A stretch of 64,000 bases of DNA, taken from Metallyticus violacea. Its lineage: Eukaryota; Arthropoda; Insecta; Mantodea; Metallyticidae. The stretch lies in NCBI GenBank assembly GCA_030762175.1, contig CM060834.1, forward strand, positions 25,470,001 to 25,534,000, in the 5' to 3' direction. The notes beneath the pieces were generated by a model. That model was not told the DNA's origin. It ran no database searches and saw only the letters and a program-made list of their open reading frames with translations. Below, one piece after another: positions 1 through 9,440 of this stretch; the first letter of the stretch is position 1; each line of letters opens with the position of its first letter. The position numbers were made by a program, and so were the translations under genes.

Positions 1-720
1 TAAAAATTAATAGGGCATTGTTAGGCGGGTGAAATATTATAACGGTGGGAAATCTGTTCTTATTCAAATTCGCAACTAATTCATACACACACGCACGCAC
101 GCGCACGCACGCACACTCACTAACCCTAACGCTAACCTCGGGCAAATTCTAGAAACCGGTGGATGCAGTGGTTTGCTGCAGGTCGCTTCGGCCTGACGGC
201 CTACGCTCGCCTCCTTTTAGTAAATATAAATTGATAGCGACGGATAAGTGGCAAATCTCCTTTGATCGCTGCATTAAAAATCATCATTATCAATTTATAG
301 ACAATTCGTGCGTGATACTATGTTACCTAGTAAATCATTGTAATCGTGGCAAATCTCCATTAACTGCGGGGAAAAAAAAAAAAAAATGTGGGCTTGGGAT
401 TTGAAATCATTATCTTCACAATTAAAGCATCACGCTCTAATCGTTTGAGCTATCATTTCGTTGCGCTTGAGTAAGCGTTGCAGTACGTTGCACTAGTGCT
501 TCCCGTTCAGTTTGTAAGGATAAATTTCAGGCGATTGTGAGTTGGAAGACCGGCCTTGGTCGAGAAGCGAAATTCCGTGTGAACGGTGAGGACATACTTT
601 GAAAGACTGTTAGCATTTCATTTATAAACTGAAACCGCCGAAAAATATTCATTAAAACTGCTGGTTGAAACAAAACTTTTCTTCTTATTCTCGCCAATAA
701 AGCACTAAACTACAATAACA
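1..720. other. non-coding stretch, short (CACG) repeat and decayed tRNA-like piece
   Basis: A CA/CG-rich simple repeat lies at about 86-119. At about 395-460 the minus strand resembles a decayed tRNA-derived segment (an AGCTCAAACG-like A-box region and a TTTCAAATCC-like B-box), too degraded to name. A short GC-rich patch sits at about 150-210. No splice-bounded reading frame or protein family is visible. Confidence 0.4.
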
Positions 721-726
721 GAAACA

Positions 727-786
727 ATGCTAACATTAGCACAAAAATCGGAAATAGTCAGGAAAATACAAGTAGGCTTTCCCATT
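727..786 (+). pseudogene. possible CENP-B/Tigger-type DNA-binding N-terminus fragment
   Basis: From the ATG at 727 the first 17 or so residues read MLTLAQKSEIVRKIQVG. This resembles the first helix of CENP-B/Tigger (pogo-superfamily) helix-turn-helix domains, which commonly begin with a leucine-threonine-x-x-x-K-x-E-I-I-R-K-I pattern. The similarity stops after about residue 18 and the frame then runs into unrelated AT-rich sequence. It is either a truncated transposase start or chance similarity. Confidence 0.35.
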
Positions 787-1276
787 ATTTTTTATAACTC
801 ACGAATACCATTTCCGTATACTTTTCTGACGCCCACCGATAGGAGTTTTGCCATTTTTCCGGGCTCTAATTATAAAGATGTCTGTTTTACCCCAGGTTAC
901 AGTAGTTCCTCACAGAAAAGCAGGATAAAATAATAGGCCAAGGGACTTGATTCTCTGGAATTCTCAAGTAAATTAAAGCATTCAATGCAAGGTACAATTT
1001 TATTTCTTTATACACTTTCAGGAGACACTTTTTATATTAGTTTTAAGATCAAGGCTATCTTAAATGTCTCTTAAGCTTTGGTTTCATAGCTTTTTAGGTG
1101 AAATAATTTATCTATCAGCTTCGTTCGTTTTAGGAACAAACATTAAACCCTTTTTATTTATATATTTTATGTTTAAGCTCACATAAACACATTGCGTGCA
1201 GAAATAGAATCCGATCAAATCAAGTGATCAGAGTCCTTAAGTCTGTCTAACAATTTAGCCTCGTTATTATTTTTTT

Positions 1277-1282
1277 TTTATT
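1277..1282 (-). promoter_or_regulatory. candidate poly(A) signal AATAAA downstream of the orphan exon
   Basis: The plus strand reads TTTATT, so the minus strand reads AATAAA, about 230 bp beyond the TAG stop of the minus-strand terminal exon. Such hexamers are common in AT-rich DNA, so its position is the only argument for it. Confidence 0.3.
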
Positions 1283-1513
1283 GATTTCAGTTATCAAATT
1301 GTGTTTTATGAACAAGTAGTTCAGGATAAAGATATCGGCGAGTGTTTGTACACCGGAAGTGTAATGTATACGAATCATGGCATATTTGCACAGTCATCAC
1401 AACCAAGCAACTATGTCTACACCCGGGTGATAGTCCTGAAAACCGCTAAAGGGCGGCAAACGCTGATAGACGGCGCTGCTATGCTGCCGAGGGCGCCGTC
1501 GTGGCAGTTGCTG

Positions 1514-1706
1514 CTAGGACGCGTCGTTCTGAATCACCACCTCGACAACGTCATCCTTCGCGATGCAGTCGCGGATACCTTGCAGCACAATCTTGACGCG
1601 ACGGTCCAAGGCGGTGAGATGGGGTTCCCACAGAACAGGTGCCACCGGATCTCGCGCCATCGTCTCACGGAGCGTCTCGCTCAGCTTGCGCGGTCCGTTG
1701 TGGAAC
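1514..1706 (-). CDS. orphan 3' terminal coding exon, protein not recognised (63 codons plus stop)
   Basis: The minus strand has a TTGCAG acceptor at the upstream edge, then a phase-2 base and 63 codons that begin [12 protein letters not shown] and end EVVIQNDAS before a TAG stop at 1514-1516. About two thirds of third positions are G or C in a window that is otherwise strongly AT-rich, which is typical of a conserved exon. The predicted peptide is soluble, mixed-charge and probably helical, with no signal or membrane segment. Upstream in frame the reading is closed by TGA near 1734, so an intron must precede it if it is real. No further exon of the gene was identifiable at higher coordinates. 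The plus strand carries an overlapping open frame (about 1291-1732) in the same codon partition. I read that as an antisense shadow, although it does follow a good pyrimidine tract and CAG at 1288-1290. I cannot name the gene. Confidence 0.55.
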
Positions 1707-1734
1707 CTGCAACACGCAATACAGCCATTTAAGC

Positions 1735-2384
1735 TTCAAACATAACAAGTGCAAAGTTAGTTTAGTTTTAAAATAGTTGAAAACAGGTGAAGCTGTAAAG
1801 ACTATATAACATTACGCTTAACTCCAAAAGGAGACAAATTAAAGGAATACAAAAACAGCGAACACACTGACATTTTCTATTTTTTGCAAAATTTAATAAC
1901 ACATAAAAGTCGTACTTTTTATTTAAGGGGAGTAAGCCTGCCCTGTTTCTCCTGCTAATTTCCATTGTCAGGTACATTTTTCAAAACATGATTCAGATAT
2001 CAACTTCAGCTTTTTACCATGTGTAATTTATACCTTCATTTATAAAAACAAATGCAGTTTTCTGAAATTTTAATTTGTTGCCAAGATATAATTTTATAGC
2101 TATATATAAATTTTTAGAATAAACATTTTAATAAAATTGCGGTATTTTGAAACCTATATAAGTAACAAAAAATCCCTTCTTATTTTTATAGTTCTTTATC
2201 ATGGAAACATGATGTAGGAGTTTAATTCTATTATATTTAATAGTGTGGGAAAAATGTGTACCAAAAATGTCGAACTGAGACAAATGGCGTTAAAGTTTAC
2301 AATTGAACTCTTATCTTATTAACACATATTTAGAGCTGCCCTGGTCCATATTTGTCATTATCCTCATTATCTCAGGTATTTCTA
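1735..2384. other. no recognisable feature
   Basis: AT-rich sequence that would be intronic if the minus-strand exon belongs to a gene extending to higher coordinates. I see no exon-like GC3 bias and no repeat structure. Confidence 0.4.
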
Positions 2385-3025
2385 TTGTTTCTTCTCTCCT
2401 TTCTTGCAAATTTTTCGATTTGTTCCCCATGCTTTCCGCTTTCTAGATACGCGGTCCTGTTCTTGAAGTTGCACTGTTGTGTTGTAACCAGGGTATATTA
2501 ACAGTTTACTCAAATCCTTAATTCTTCCTATATTCCCGGTGTTAAATGTAAAAACTGCATCAAATGCACCCACTTTTAGTGTATCAAAACCAACACTGTT
2601 TTTGGCCTAAGAGTCCACAAAACACTATTGAATGATTACTTGACATTCTCTGTTTTCCCATGCAGACATTTTTAGAAAGTCAGGATTAGACCGTCGCTAA
2701 ATACTGGTTTTATTGCCTCCATCACTGCTAATGGGAGTCCATGATATTTATAATTTGATTCTTGTCTGTTAAATTTACACCTAGAGGCACTTACCGTTGG
2801 GATATAAACCTGTTGTGGATTGTCATCAGTTGACAGCTCATGAGCATATATGGTTCAAACTGCACATCTCATGTTCTGAAGATCATGCGCATTATATCTT
2901 ATTGCCATCCCATAGTTTGTCAATTATGTTATCAGTTAGTCCCCCTACCCATTATAAAACCTTTTCCATTTGACAGTTTCTTCCCAACCATGTCTTTCTT
3001 TAGTTTACGCAGACGCATTTGAACT
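2385..3025 (-). pseudogene. Mutator-like DNA transposase remnant
   Basis: Reading the minus strand from about 3020 downward gives the recognisable order of an insect Mutator-like transposase. First come LRKLKKDMVGKKLSNGKG (about 3020-2960), then STDDNPQ and a CKFNR-like patch with LPLAVMEAIKPVFSD (about 2840-2690), then KCLHGKTENV and SFNSVLW (about 2680-2600), then GAFDAVFTFNTGNIGRI with YPGYNTTVQLQEQDR (2570-2440). The blocks sit in different frames, separated by several stops and small indels, so the gene is dead. About 210 residues of the C-terminal half remain. I saw no terminal inverted repeats. The family name rests on motif memory (the CLHGKTQN/ESFNS block), not on a search. Confidence 0.75.
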
Positions 3026-3258
3026 TGACCTACGCATTATAGCTTTTCAATATGTTGGTTTTCTCCATTTCTATTATTCTGATGAAACATTTCCTGTCTT
3101 CATCCCCTAAATGTTTCAACTGCATGTTAGAGGGCACAGAAGGGGGCTGGTTACCAAGTAGCACCACCTCAGAAATTATTACATTTAGGGCATTAAATAT
3201 TCCAATTTATAATCTATTTCCCATATAATGTTTAGAAGTTTTTATTACTCTATTAATA

Positions 3259-3303
<45 letters not shown>

Positions 3304-4091
3304 TATCTGAAGGACATTTTGACATTCTCTGATAGGACAGTATATCGCTTACCTTTATTTGTTCAACCATTCCGTAGGTACTTAAAATCAATGAATTTAA
3401 AACAATTGCTAGTATAATAATACATCTTTTTTGAGGGTTAGTCATTCAATTTCTTGAAATGTTATTATATTTGAAGGAGAGGAGCAATTGTAGACTGTAA
3501 TAAAGAATGAAAGAAGTACGAAATCCTTTTCATCTTCTTCTCTCATAATAAAAATAATAGCGTTTCCCGCCTCCTATAAATTCTAAGTAATGTGAAAAGG
3601 CTATTTAGAATTCTGTGCCAGCCTGCCATTAATTAAAAAGATTAAACTCACGTCGTATTTTGCGCACCCTTACTCTAAGGACTCTCTAATAATTCACGGA
3701 AATGGTTCCAAACATTCTTTTGTGGATATTTTGGACAAATAGGAAAAATGGGTAAAAACCATAGCAGCAGCAAAGAGGAGAAAAACTGATAAGTAAAGAT
3801 TTAAAATGTGTAAATATTTGGCTAGCTTAAATAAAAATCAACTAGAATTTCTCAAAAAACACTTCTATCTAACTGAACTATAATAATATGTTTTCCAAAT
3901 GCATCAAAGGCTGATCTAAGGGTCAATGTTACATATTCCTGTTGATATTTCGAGAATTCAAAGTGGACATTCCTCGTTCGGATTGCACTGTTAGCTCCCA
4001 CTCTGTACCTTTACCATCTTCAGAACGTTATCATGTGTTCAATGTGCCAAGATGAACAAACTAAGGGGCAAATCGGAAACGAACAAATAAA
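3026..4091. other. non-coding stretch with TAA microsatellite
   Basis: It holds an AT-rich (TAA) repeat at about 3266-3301 and otherwise no protein family or structured repeat that I can see. The isoleucine-rich reading frame over the microsatellite is an artefact. Confidence 0.5.
3266..3301. repeat. (TAA)n microsatellite
   Basis: About 12 perfect TAA units directly visible in the sequence. Confidence 0.95.
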
Positions 4092-4291
4092 TACATGCTG
4101 AACAATCCTTCAGGCAACCGGTTTCGCGGCGTGCAGCTGGCCGGCGAGACTGGCTGCTACTTGCGCAAGATTTCAACTCACACTGAAGCCTCGCGCAGCG
4201 GAGGGGAAATTTATTCCCCGCTTCCCACCTCCACCGACATACCACTGCCGGCCGATCACGCGGTTGCGTCAAGCATTGCTCATCCTCTGTA
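4092..4291 (-). mobile_element. MITE: internally deleted Tc1/mariner-type element
   Basis: This roughly 196-bp GC-rich island is bounded by TA on both sides (4092-4093 and 4290-4291). Its ends form imperfect terminal inverted repeats: TGAACAATCC...GGCAAC at the left, and GTTGCGTCAAGCATTGCTCA at the right. In minus orientation it matches both flanks of the element at 46816-47463: the block TTTCAGTGTGAGTTGAA, the block CTTGCGCAAGTAGCA, then CTGCACGCCGCGAAACCGG. It entirely lacks the roughly 450 bp of transposase remnant held by that copy. It therefore looks like a non-autonomous derivative of the same family. It has no coding capacity. Confidence 0.85.
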
Positions 4292-4990
4292 ACCAAAAAT
4301 ATCAAGTTTGAATCTCCGACTTATCACTATGTGATGAAAAATCCATTTATAGCATGTTTATTAACATCCTGCCAGCTATTTCAGAGTTAATAAAAATTTG
4401 AAGAAATGTAAAATTTACTTAAAATTTAAACAGTGCAAAATAATGCTGGAATTGGTAATAAATAAAAATTAATAAAATAATATGGTAGCCGGGACCTCCG
4501 GATGTGCAGGCATACACGCTGACCCTAAGGTCACGAAGGCGAACTTCTGCTTTTTAAAATCATTTCTACCTATCAGTTGACTCAGATGATAATGCTAGAG
4601 ACTCGTATTCAGGAAGTCCTAGTTTAAGATCCTATGACTTGGCTGAGAATTTACTTGGTTTACCTTGGTCAATTTTTAGAAAGAGCAAATGCTGGGTTAG
4701 TGTTTCTCTGTCACGTATTTACCATCCATTTTAACTCCATCTTTAAGTTTGTGCAGCTTTCTATGTTTGTAATTCCTTCGACGTGGCCCCGGCATTGAAC
4801 TGACTGCCCATTAAGTGAATGCATATGTCCACAGATAAGTTTTCCTATAGGCTACTGACCTGGATATTAACTTGTAAGTTCTGCCTGGCTTTCAGAATAT
4901 GCCTCCACCAATCGCAGGGGTTTTTCGATTCGGCTCCCATTCACGGTCCCTGCCTGCCTGTTTTTGAACTTCCGAGCAATCACTTCGTTC
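4292..4990. other. no recognisable feature
   Basis: AT-rich sequence with a small GC-rich spot near 4490-4545 that could be part of a tRNA-derived repeat but is too short to call. Confidence 0.4.
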
Positions 4991-4994
4991 GCAA

Positions 4995-5620
4995 AGATGG
5001 CAAGACAGTTGATAGGGCATGAACTATATTATAAATACGAATCAGCTCGTGCGTTTGTGAGGAATATATTCGGAAGTTTCCTGGTCAATTGTCTCCTCCT
5101 AGAACTACAATTCACGCTCTTATGAATAAATGTGACACTACTGGTTCAGGGCAAAACGAGAAACACGAGCGAAGACGTGCAGTTTTAACAGAAGACAAAT
5201 TACACGAACTTGATGCAAATCTTTAAACGTTCCCAAAACAAAGTAACTACCGAAATTAGCACAAGTTGGAATTTCAGTGTCTTCTGTATATAGCAACAAA
5301 ATTGTTAAAAGTCAAACTTTACAAGTGTACACGGTCCATTGTCTATTACAAGATGCTTCCATAGCACGTGTGCATTATTGTTAAGTGGTTTTGTTTCTCT
5401 GTGACTGAAGGTTTAATCGATCCACAGTTTGTGTTCTTTTTAGATGTTCAAGTACAGACGGCCGGCTGTGTCATGTCCAGCTGCCGAGGCTCAAAACCCC
5501 ATGTGTGCGGTAAGGACTTATTCTAGAAGGCCTGTGACAGTCAAAGAAAATAACGAAAAATCCCATTTCAATCAGGAACATTTAACCTAACGAAGAATTT
5601 GGAATGTGTGATGGTACCAA
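4995..5620 (+). pseudogene. DUF4817-type (IS630/Tc1-mariner) transposase remnant, N-terminal half
   Basis: Around 5025-5220 the plus strand reads, across frame changes, the typical DUF4817 helix-turn-helix order. An ESARAFV-like start and a KFPGQLSPPRTTIHALMNK block are followed by TTGSGQN, then RRRAVLTEDKLHELDANL. This is the FP-PSR-TI--LVNKFR-TGS signature seen in many insect transposases. Weaker similarity continues to about 5600 with an IDPQ-VFF-like segment that would approach the first catalytic aspartate. It contains multiple stops and frameshifts, and the catalytic domain is mostly lost. I did not see clear ends. Confidence 0.75.
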
Positions 5621-7240
5621 AGCTAGTGTTCATGTTTTATTTTACCTATTCATTTATTTCATAACGAAACCTTGTTTATATTATCAAAGTATTAGGTGTA
5701 AACATTTTGAATTTCCTTCCATAGTGAACTATAAACTTTAAATGTCACATGACCAATTCTGATTATATACCGTTCATTTGTTCAGCTGAGTTAAATCATT
5801 TAAAATATCTGAACATATTGGAAAATTTGCATAGCTTGTTATTCTCTATGAGCTGTCATCCATATTTTCATTTTCATAAAAAGGTAATAGACAAAACGAA
5901 AATGTATACAGGAGTATAACAATCACGTTTCACATTTTGTACCACAATGGTCCCTTGGCTGCAAGACGGTTACAAAGACTTCAGAGTAACGCAACAAGCC
6001 ACACCAACAAACACATTTCTTTTCTCTCACTCTCTTTGAGCTCGGTTTCTGTTGGAGTTTTTGTCTGTTATCTTTTATTCATGTCGAGCTGTACTTGAAG
6101 CATTCACGCTGTAGGTGGATTTTTCTTAATACCCCCTTGACATTTCATTTGCCGCATCAGAGAAACCCGCTACAGAAATGTGGGTTAGTTCAATAAATCG
6201 CAGTAAGGAGAGTAGTAGATTTACTTTGAATTAATAAACCGATGCGGCCGGTCTAGTCTTGCCGAACCCCCGGGCAAGACACTGGATTCCTGAACAAACA
6301 GTAGGGGACAAAACTGCTGATGAAGAATTGACGAGGAGGAGGAGAAGGAGGAAAAACGAGGCAACCTTGGGACGGTAAAGACGATTAAATATAAATGAGA
6401 CACCGGCTCCATGAATGAGTAAAATAAAGTACCTGGAGCTGCTGAAATATATAGACAGCTTCTTTAAAAAGTAATACACTCAGGGTAATAGGCATTAGAG
6501 AGAGAAAGAGATCTGGACACAAAGAAAAATTTTTTTGTACAGTCGTTAAAAACAATACTTACGACACATCTAAGTTCGGCGGTTTGAATACTAACCAGCA
6601 CAAATATTTTTTTTTTATTCACACACTTATCGTGCAATTGTAACTAAATAAAATAAGATAAAACATTCCTTTTCAGATCCAAATAATAAACATCCTTTAG
6701 TAAAGGGCAAGTGTGAGACGGTATCAGATAAGTGATAACGGAAAAGAAAATTAAAACTGTCAATGTGGTAAGAACTGGCATCAAACACAAGAAAAAAAAA
6801 ACTGGAAATTACATTTGTATTTACGTATACAATATTAATTTGACAGTCCCATCGAGACGCAAAGCATATCCTGCGCGGTGACTTCAACTGAAGTACGGAG
6901 TGTGCTTATCTTATCTTCGATGCATGTACCTCCACGTTTAACCTCATTTTTCCAGAAATAAATAGCATTGCTACCAAGTTCCGACGAGTTTTTGCTAACA
7001 TGGCGTTGGGTATTTATGACTTATGACAGATGCGACATTGGCCGATTTAGCTGTCAAATATTAACTACGTTGTACATCATCATTGATTCAAACGTTTGTC
7101 ACAGAACTCTAAAAATATTATGTTTGTAAATATTTGTGACACTTTACTTTAGTACAATTTTATGGAAATTTACTGCTCTTTTCAAGGCACCCTCATAAAA
7201 AATAACCTGTCAGTAACGAAACTTTTATTTTATTTATTTT
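5621..7240. other. no recognisable feature
   Basis: About 1.6 kb of AT-rich sequence. A GC-richer patch at about 6240-6290 and a purine-rich run at about 6325-6360 stand out by composition only. No protein family, tRNA-like boxes or inverted repeat were recognised. Confidence 0.4.
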
Positions 7241-7505
7241 ACTTCTTAGGTCCTCAGCGTCCCATTCAATTCATGCCGTGAAAATTTGTGCTCAGAGGCA
7301 TCTTTCAGACTTGAGGTTCTTTTACGTGCCGTAAATATACGATACAGTATACATGCTTTTATTTTCATTCCGAAGGAATGCATACTTAGTGTTTTTACAA
7401 CCGAAAAAAATCCATCGATCCTGGCCGGGATTGAACCCGCGATCTTGGGCCTACAAGATAGAACTATTCCTTCAACAGTAATTCCCACAGCGGAACCAGT
7501 ATTGG
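7241..7505 (-). mobile_element. SINE-A (tRNA-derived SINE), diverged
   Basis: Minus-strand copy of the main SINE family of this window. From right to left it has a tRNA-like head whose B-box region reads GCGGGTTCAATCCCGG, then TTTTTTTCGGTTG, CTTCGGAATG, ACGGCACGTAAAAG, CTCTGAGCAC and the GAATGGGACGCTGA tail. The outer tRNA part (A-box side) is diverged compared with the copies at 8920 and 31787, so it is an old copy. RNA polymerase III promoter boxes are inherited from the tRNA ancestor. Confidence 0.85.
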
Positions 7506-8637
7506 TAACCTCGACATGATACTATTAGTGAAAACGTTTTTAAAGTCTATTTTACCACTTTCTTAGTAGTTTTGCTTTAATGAGAAAATTAGGGAAAAAG
7601 ATCTCGCACCTACACTCGGTATATGGGAACAGTGACTGAAATTAAGTAGGAGCATACAGAGAAACGGGCAGAAGAAAGTAGGAAACAAGGCAAGTATATA
7701 ATGAGCGAGAGATAGAAAGACAGGATCTAATTTACAAAGTGCCGGTCTGCGCAATGTGTCAGATTAAACATAAAAGAAGCACTGGGTTGACGCAGGAGGT
7801 CCCCGATGTGGGAGGCGCATTCAATAATTCAGGGTCTAGTCAGTGCTCCATTAGACTGCTAGGCCCATTAAACATTTAGTTCTTGCCCCTGGTACTCCGC
7901 AGCTCATTGTCAATGTCAGCCTTGGGTTCGATGGTTCTCGGGTTATGAGGCAAGCCCAGGAATATTTGCTCCCCCGGTTCCACCTTTAGGCTGATGTTGG
8001 CTCACTGCTTCCAGAAATTTTCGATTTTTTCATTATTGTAACTGCAACTAAAAATCCCTTGAAGAATGAGAAAATGAAGATGAATTAATAAGTAACAAAT
8101 TGACTATTCCCTTTAGAGAAGCTCACCAAAATGCACAGATTCTTGGAAACGAATTTTTATACTGAGCCATTTTATTTGAATGGAAATTATTTTAAAGTGA
8201 AGTTTCCCCTGTTATTGGCCTTTTTTCATAGCACAAAGTATGAACTTCCTTAGAGTTCTTAAAAGTGCACTTTTTAAAACACTTTTTTAGTCATGTTACT
8301 GTTTGAATCTATAAGTTCAATGAGAAATACAAGTAAGTTTGGTAGAATAAATTTGGATAATAACAATTTATTAAAAGAATGTCTGAAGTGCCAAAGAGAT
8401 GTACTGAGAAGTGAGAGTTGCTTTGGGAGGTAGGGGGACTATTAGATAAAATTGGAATGGGAAATATGTGGCGATTGGGTAAAGTAAAGTCAGTGGATTT
8501 TGGAAAGAAGTGAGACAGAAGGTAGAAGATATAGAGAGCATGATATTTGTGCTAGCTTAGAGGCTAAAAGTTCTTCAGACTTATATAGAACAGTTAAAAG
8601 CAATTGGGGACGAGATAAATACATAGATAATTGTGAC
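7506..8637. other. no recognisable coding feature; GC-rich unidentified patch
   Basis: A GC-rich segment at about 7785-8000 has a TGGGTTCGATGG motif resembling a tRNA B-box. I could not place a matching A-box or find a second copy, so it is left unnamed. The rest is AT-rich unique-looking sequence. Confidence 0.35.
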
Positions 8638-8683
8638 CGAAGAAGAAGAAGAAGAAGAAGAAGAAGAAGAAGAAGAAGAAGAA
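8638..8683. repeat. (GAA)n microsatellite
   Basis: About 15 perfect GAA units. All long poly-Arg, poly-Ser and poly-Leu frames in this area are translations of this repeat. Confidence 0.95.
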
Positions 8684-8752
8684 TAGGCCTTGTATGTTGC
8701 ATACAGAGGTATTTCTAAAAGGATTAAGAAAATTAGAATTAGGCAAAGAACC

Positions 8753-8919
8753 AAAGAACCACTAAAATAAATTACCATTTTCACAATAGTGTGCCCTAAA
8801 GCTCTTTTTTTTTATACTTCTTCACTTATCCCTTACTTTTCCTAAGAATTCCCCAATATTGTTTATTTGCTATACTGTCATATCCAACAACATTTTAATT
8901 GTCACTATATTTTGTTGTA
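8753..8919. repeat. direct duplication, copy 1
   Basis: The segment from AGAACCACTAAA through CTATACTGTCATATCCAACA to TTTTGTTGTA recurs at 9268-9440 with few differences. Its right edge is interrupted by the SINE at 8920-9203, and the remaining few bases (GTTCCCAC) lie beyond that SINE. No coding sense. Confidence 0.9.
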
Positions 8920-9203
8920 TTTTTTTGTGATTGTTTGATTTATGGACGCTCTTTAACATCTCAGGTCATCAGCGTCCCTTTCAACTCAGGGCGTGAAACG
9001 GCCGACAAATTTTGCTCAGAGGTCTCTCTTTCAGGCTTGAGGTTCTTTTTCGTGTCGGGACCCACGGTTTTATTTCCCTTCCGAAGGAAGCCATACTTAG
9101 GATTTTTACGCCCGAAAAAATCCATCGGTCCTGGCCGGGTTCGAACCCGCGTTCTTGGGTGTAGGAGGCAAGTATGGTAACCACTACACCACCAGGACCG
9201 AAG
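8920..9203 (-). mobile_element. SINE-A with target-site duplication
   Basis: Well-preserved minus-strand SINE. The tRNA-like head at the right has an A-box TGGTGTAGTGGTTACCATA-like sequence and a B-box GGGTTCGAACCCGG. The body contains GATTTTTTCGGGCG, CTTCCTTCGGAAGG, GAACCTCAAGCCTGAAAGAG and GGCCGTTTCACGCCC, and the tail ends TTAAAGAGCGTCCATAAATC. It is flanked by an exact 10-bp duplication TTTTGTTGTA at 8910-8919 and 9204-9213, the hallmark of LINE-mediated insertion. It landed in copy 1 of a direct duplication. Confidence 0.95.
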
Positions 9204-9223
9204 TTTTGTTGTAGTTCCCACCC

Positions 9224-9224
<1 letters not shown>

Positions 9225-9265
<41 letters not shown>
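9225..9265. repeat. (AT)n microsatellite
   Basis: About 20 perfect AT units between the two arms of the direct duplication. Confidence 0.95.
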
Positions 9266-9267
<2 letters not shown>

Positions 9268-9268
<1 letters not shown>

Positions 9269-9440
9269 AAGAACCACTAAAGTAAATTACCATATTCACA
9301 ACAGTGTGCGCTCAAGCTCCCTTCTTATACTTCTTCACTTATCCCTTACTTTTCCTAAGAATTCCCCAATCTTGTTTATTTGCTATACTGTCATATCCGA
9401 CAACATTTTAACTGTCACTATATTTTGTTGTAGTTCCCAT
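9268..9440. repeat. direct duplication, copy 2
   Basis: Second copy of the unit at 8753-8919, uninterrupted, running from AAGAACCACTAAAG to TTTTGTTGTAGTTCCCAT. It shows what the SINE target looked like before insertion. Confidence 0.9.

Noticed and set aside
120..140. Telomere-like TAACCCTAACGCTAACC
   Set aside because: Only two or three imperfect units, and not the insect TTAGG repeat. Likely chance next to a simple repeat.
3245..3445. Frame with a long isoleucine run
   Set aside because: Translation of the (TAA)n microsatellite.
8490..8784. Poly-Arg, poly-Leu and poly-Ser open frames
   Set aside because: They are six-frame translations of the (GAA)n microsatellite at 8638-8683.
8961..9277. 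Several 86-98 codon frames
   Set aside because: They lie entirely within a SINE and an AT microsatellite. Similar frames recur in every SINE copy.
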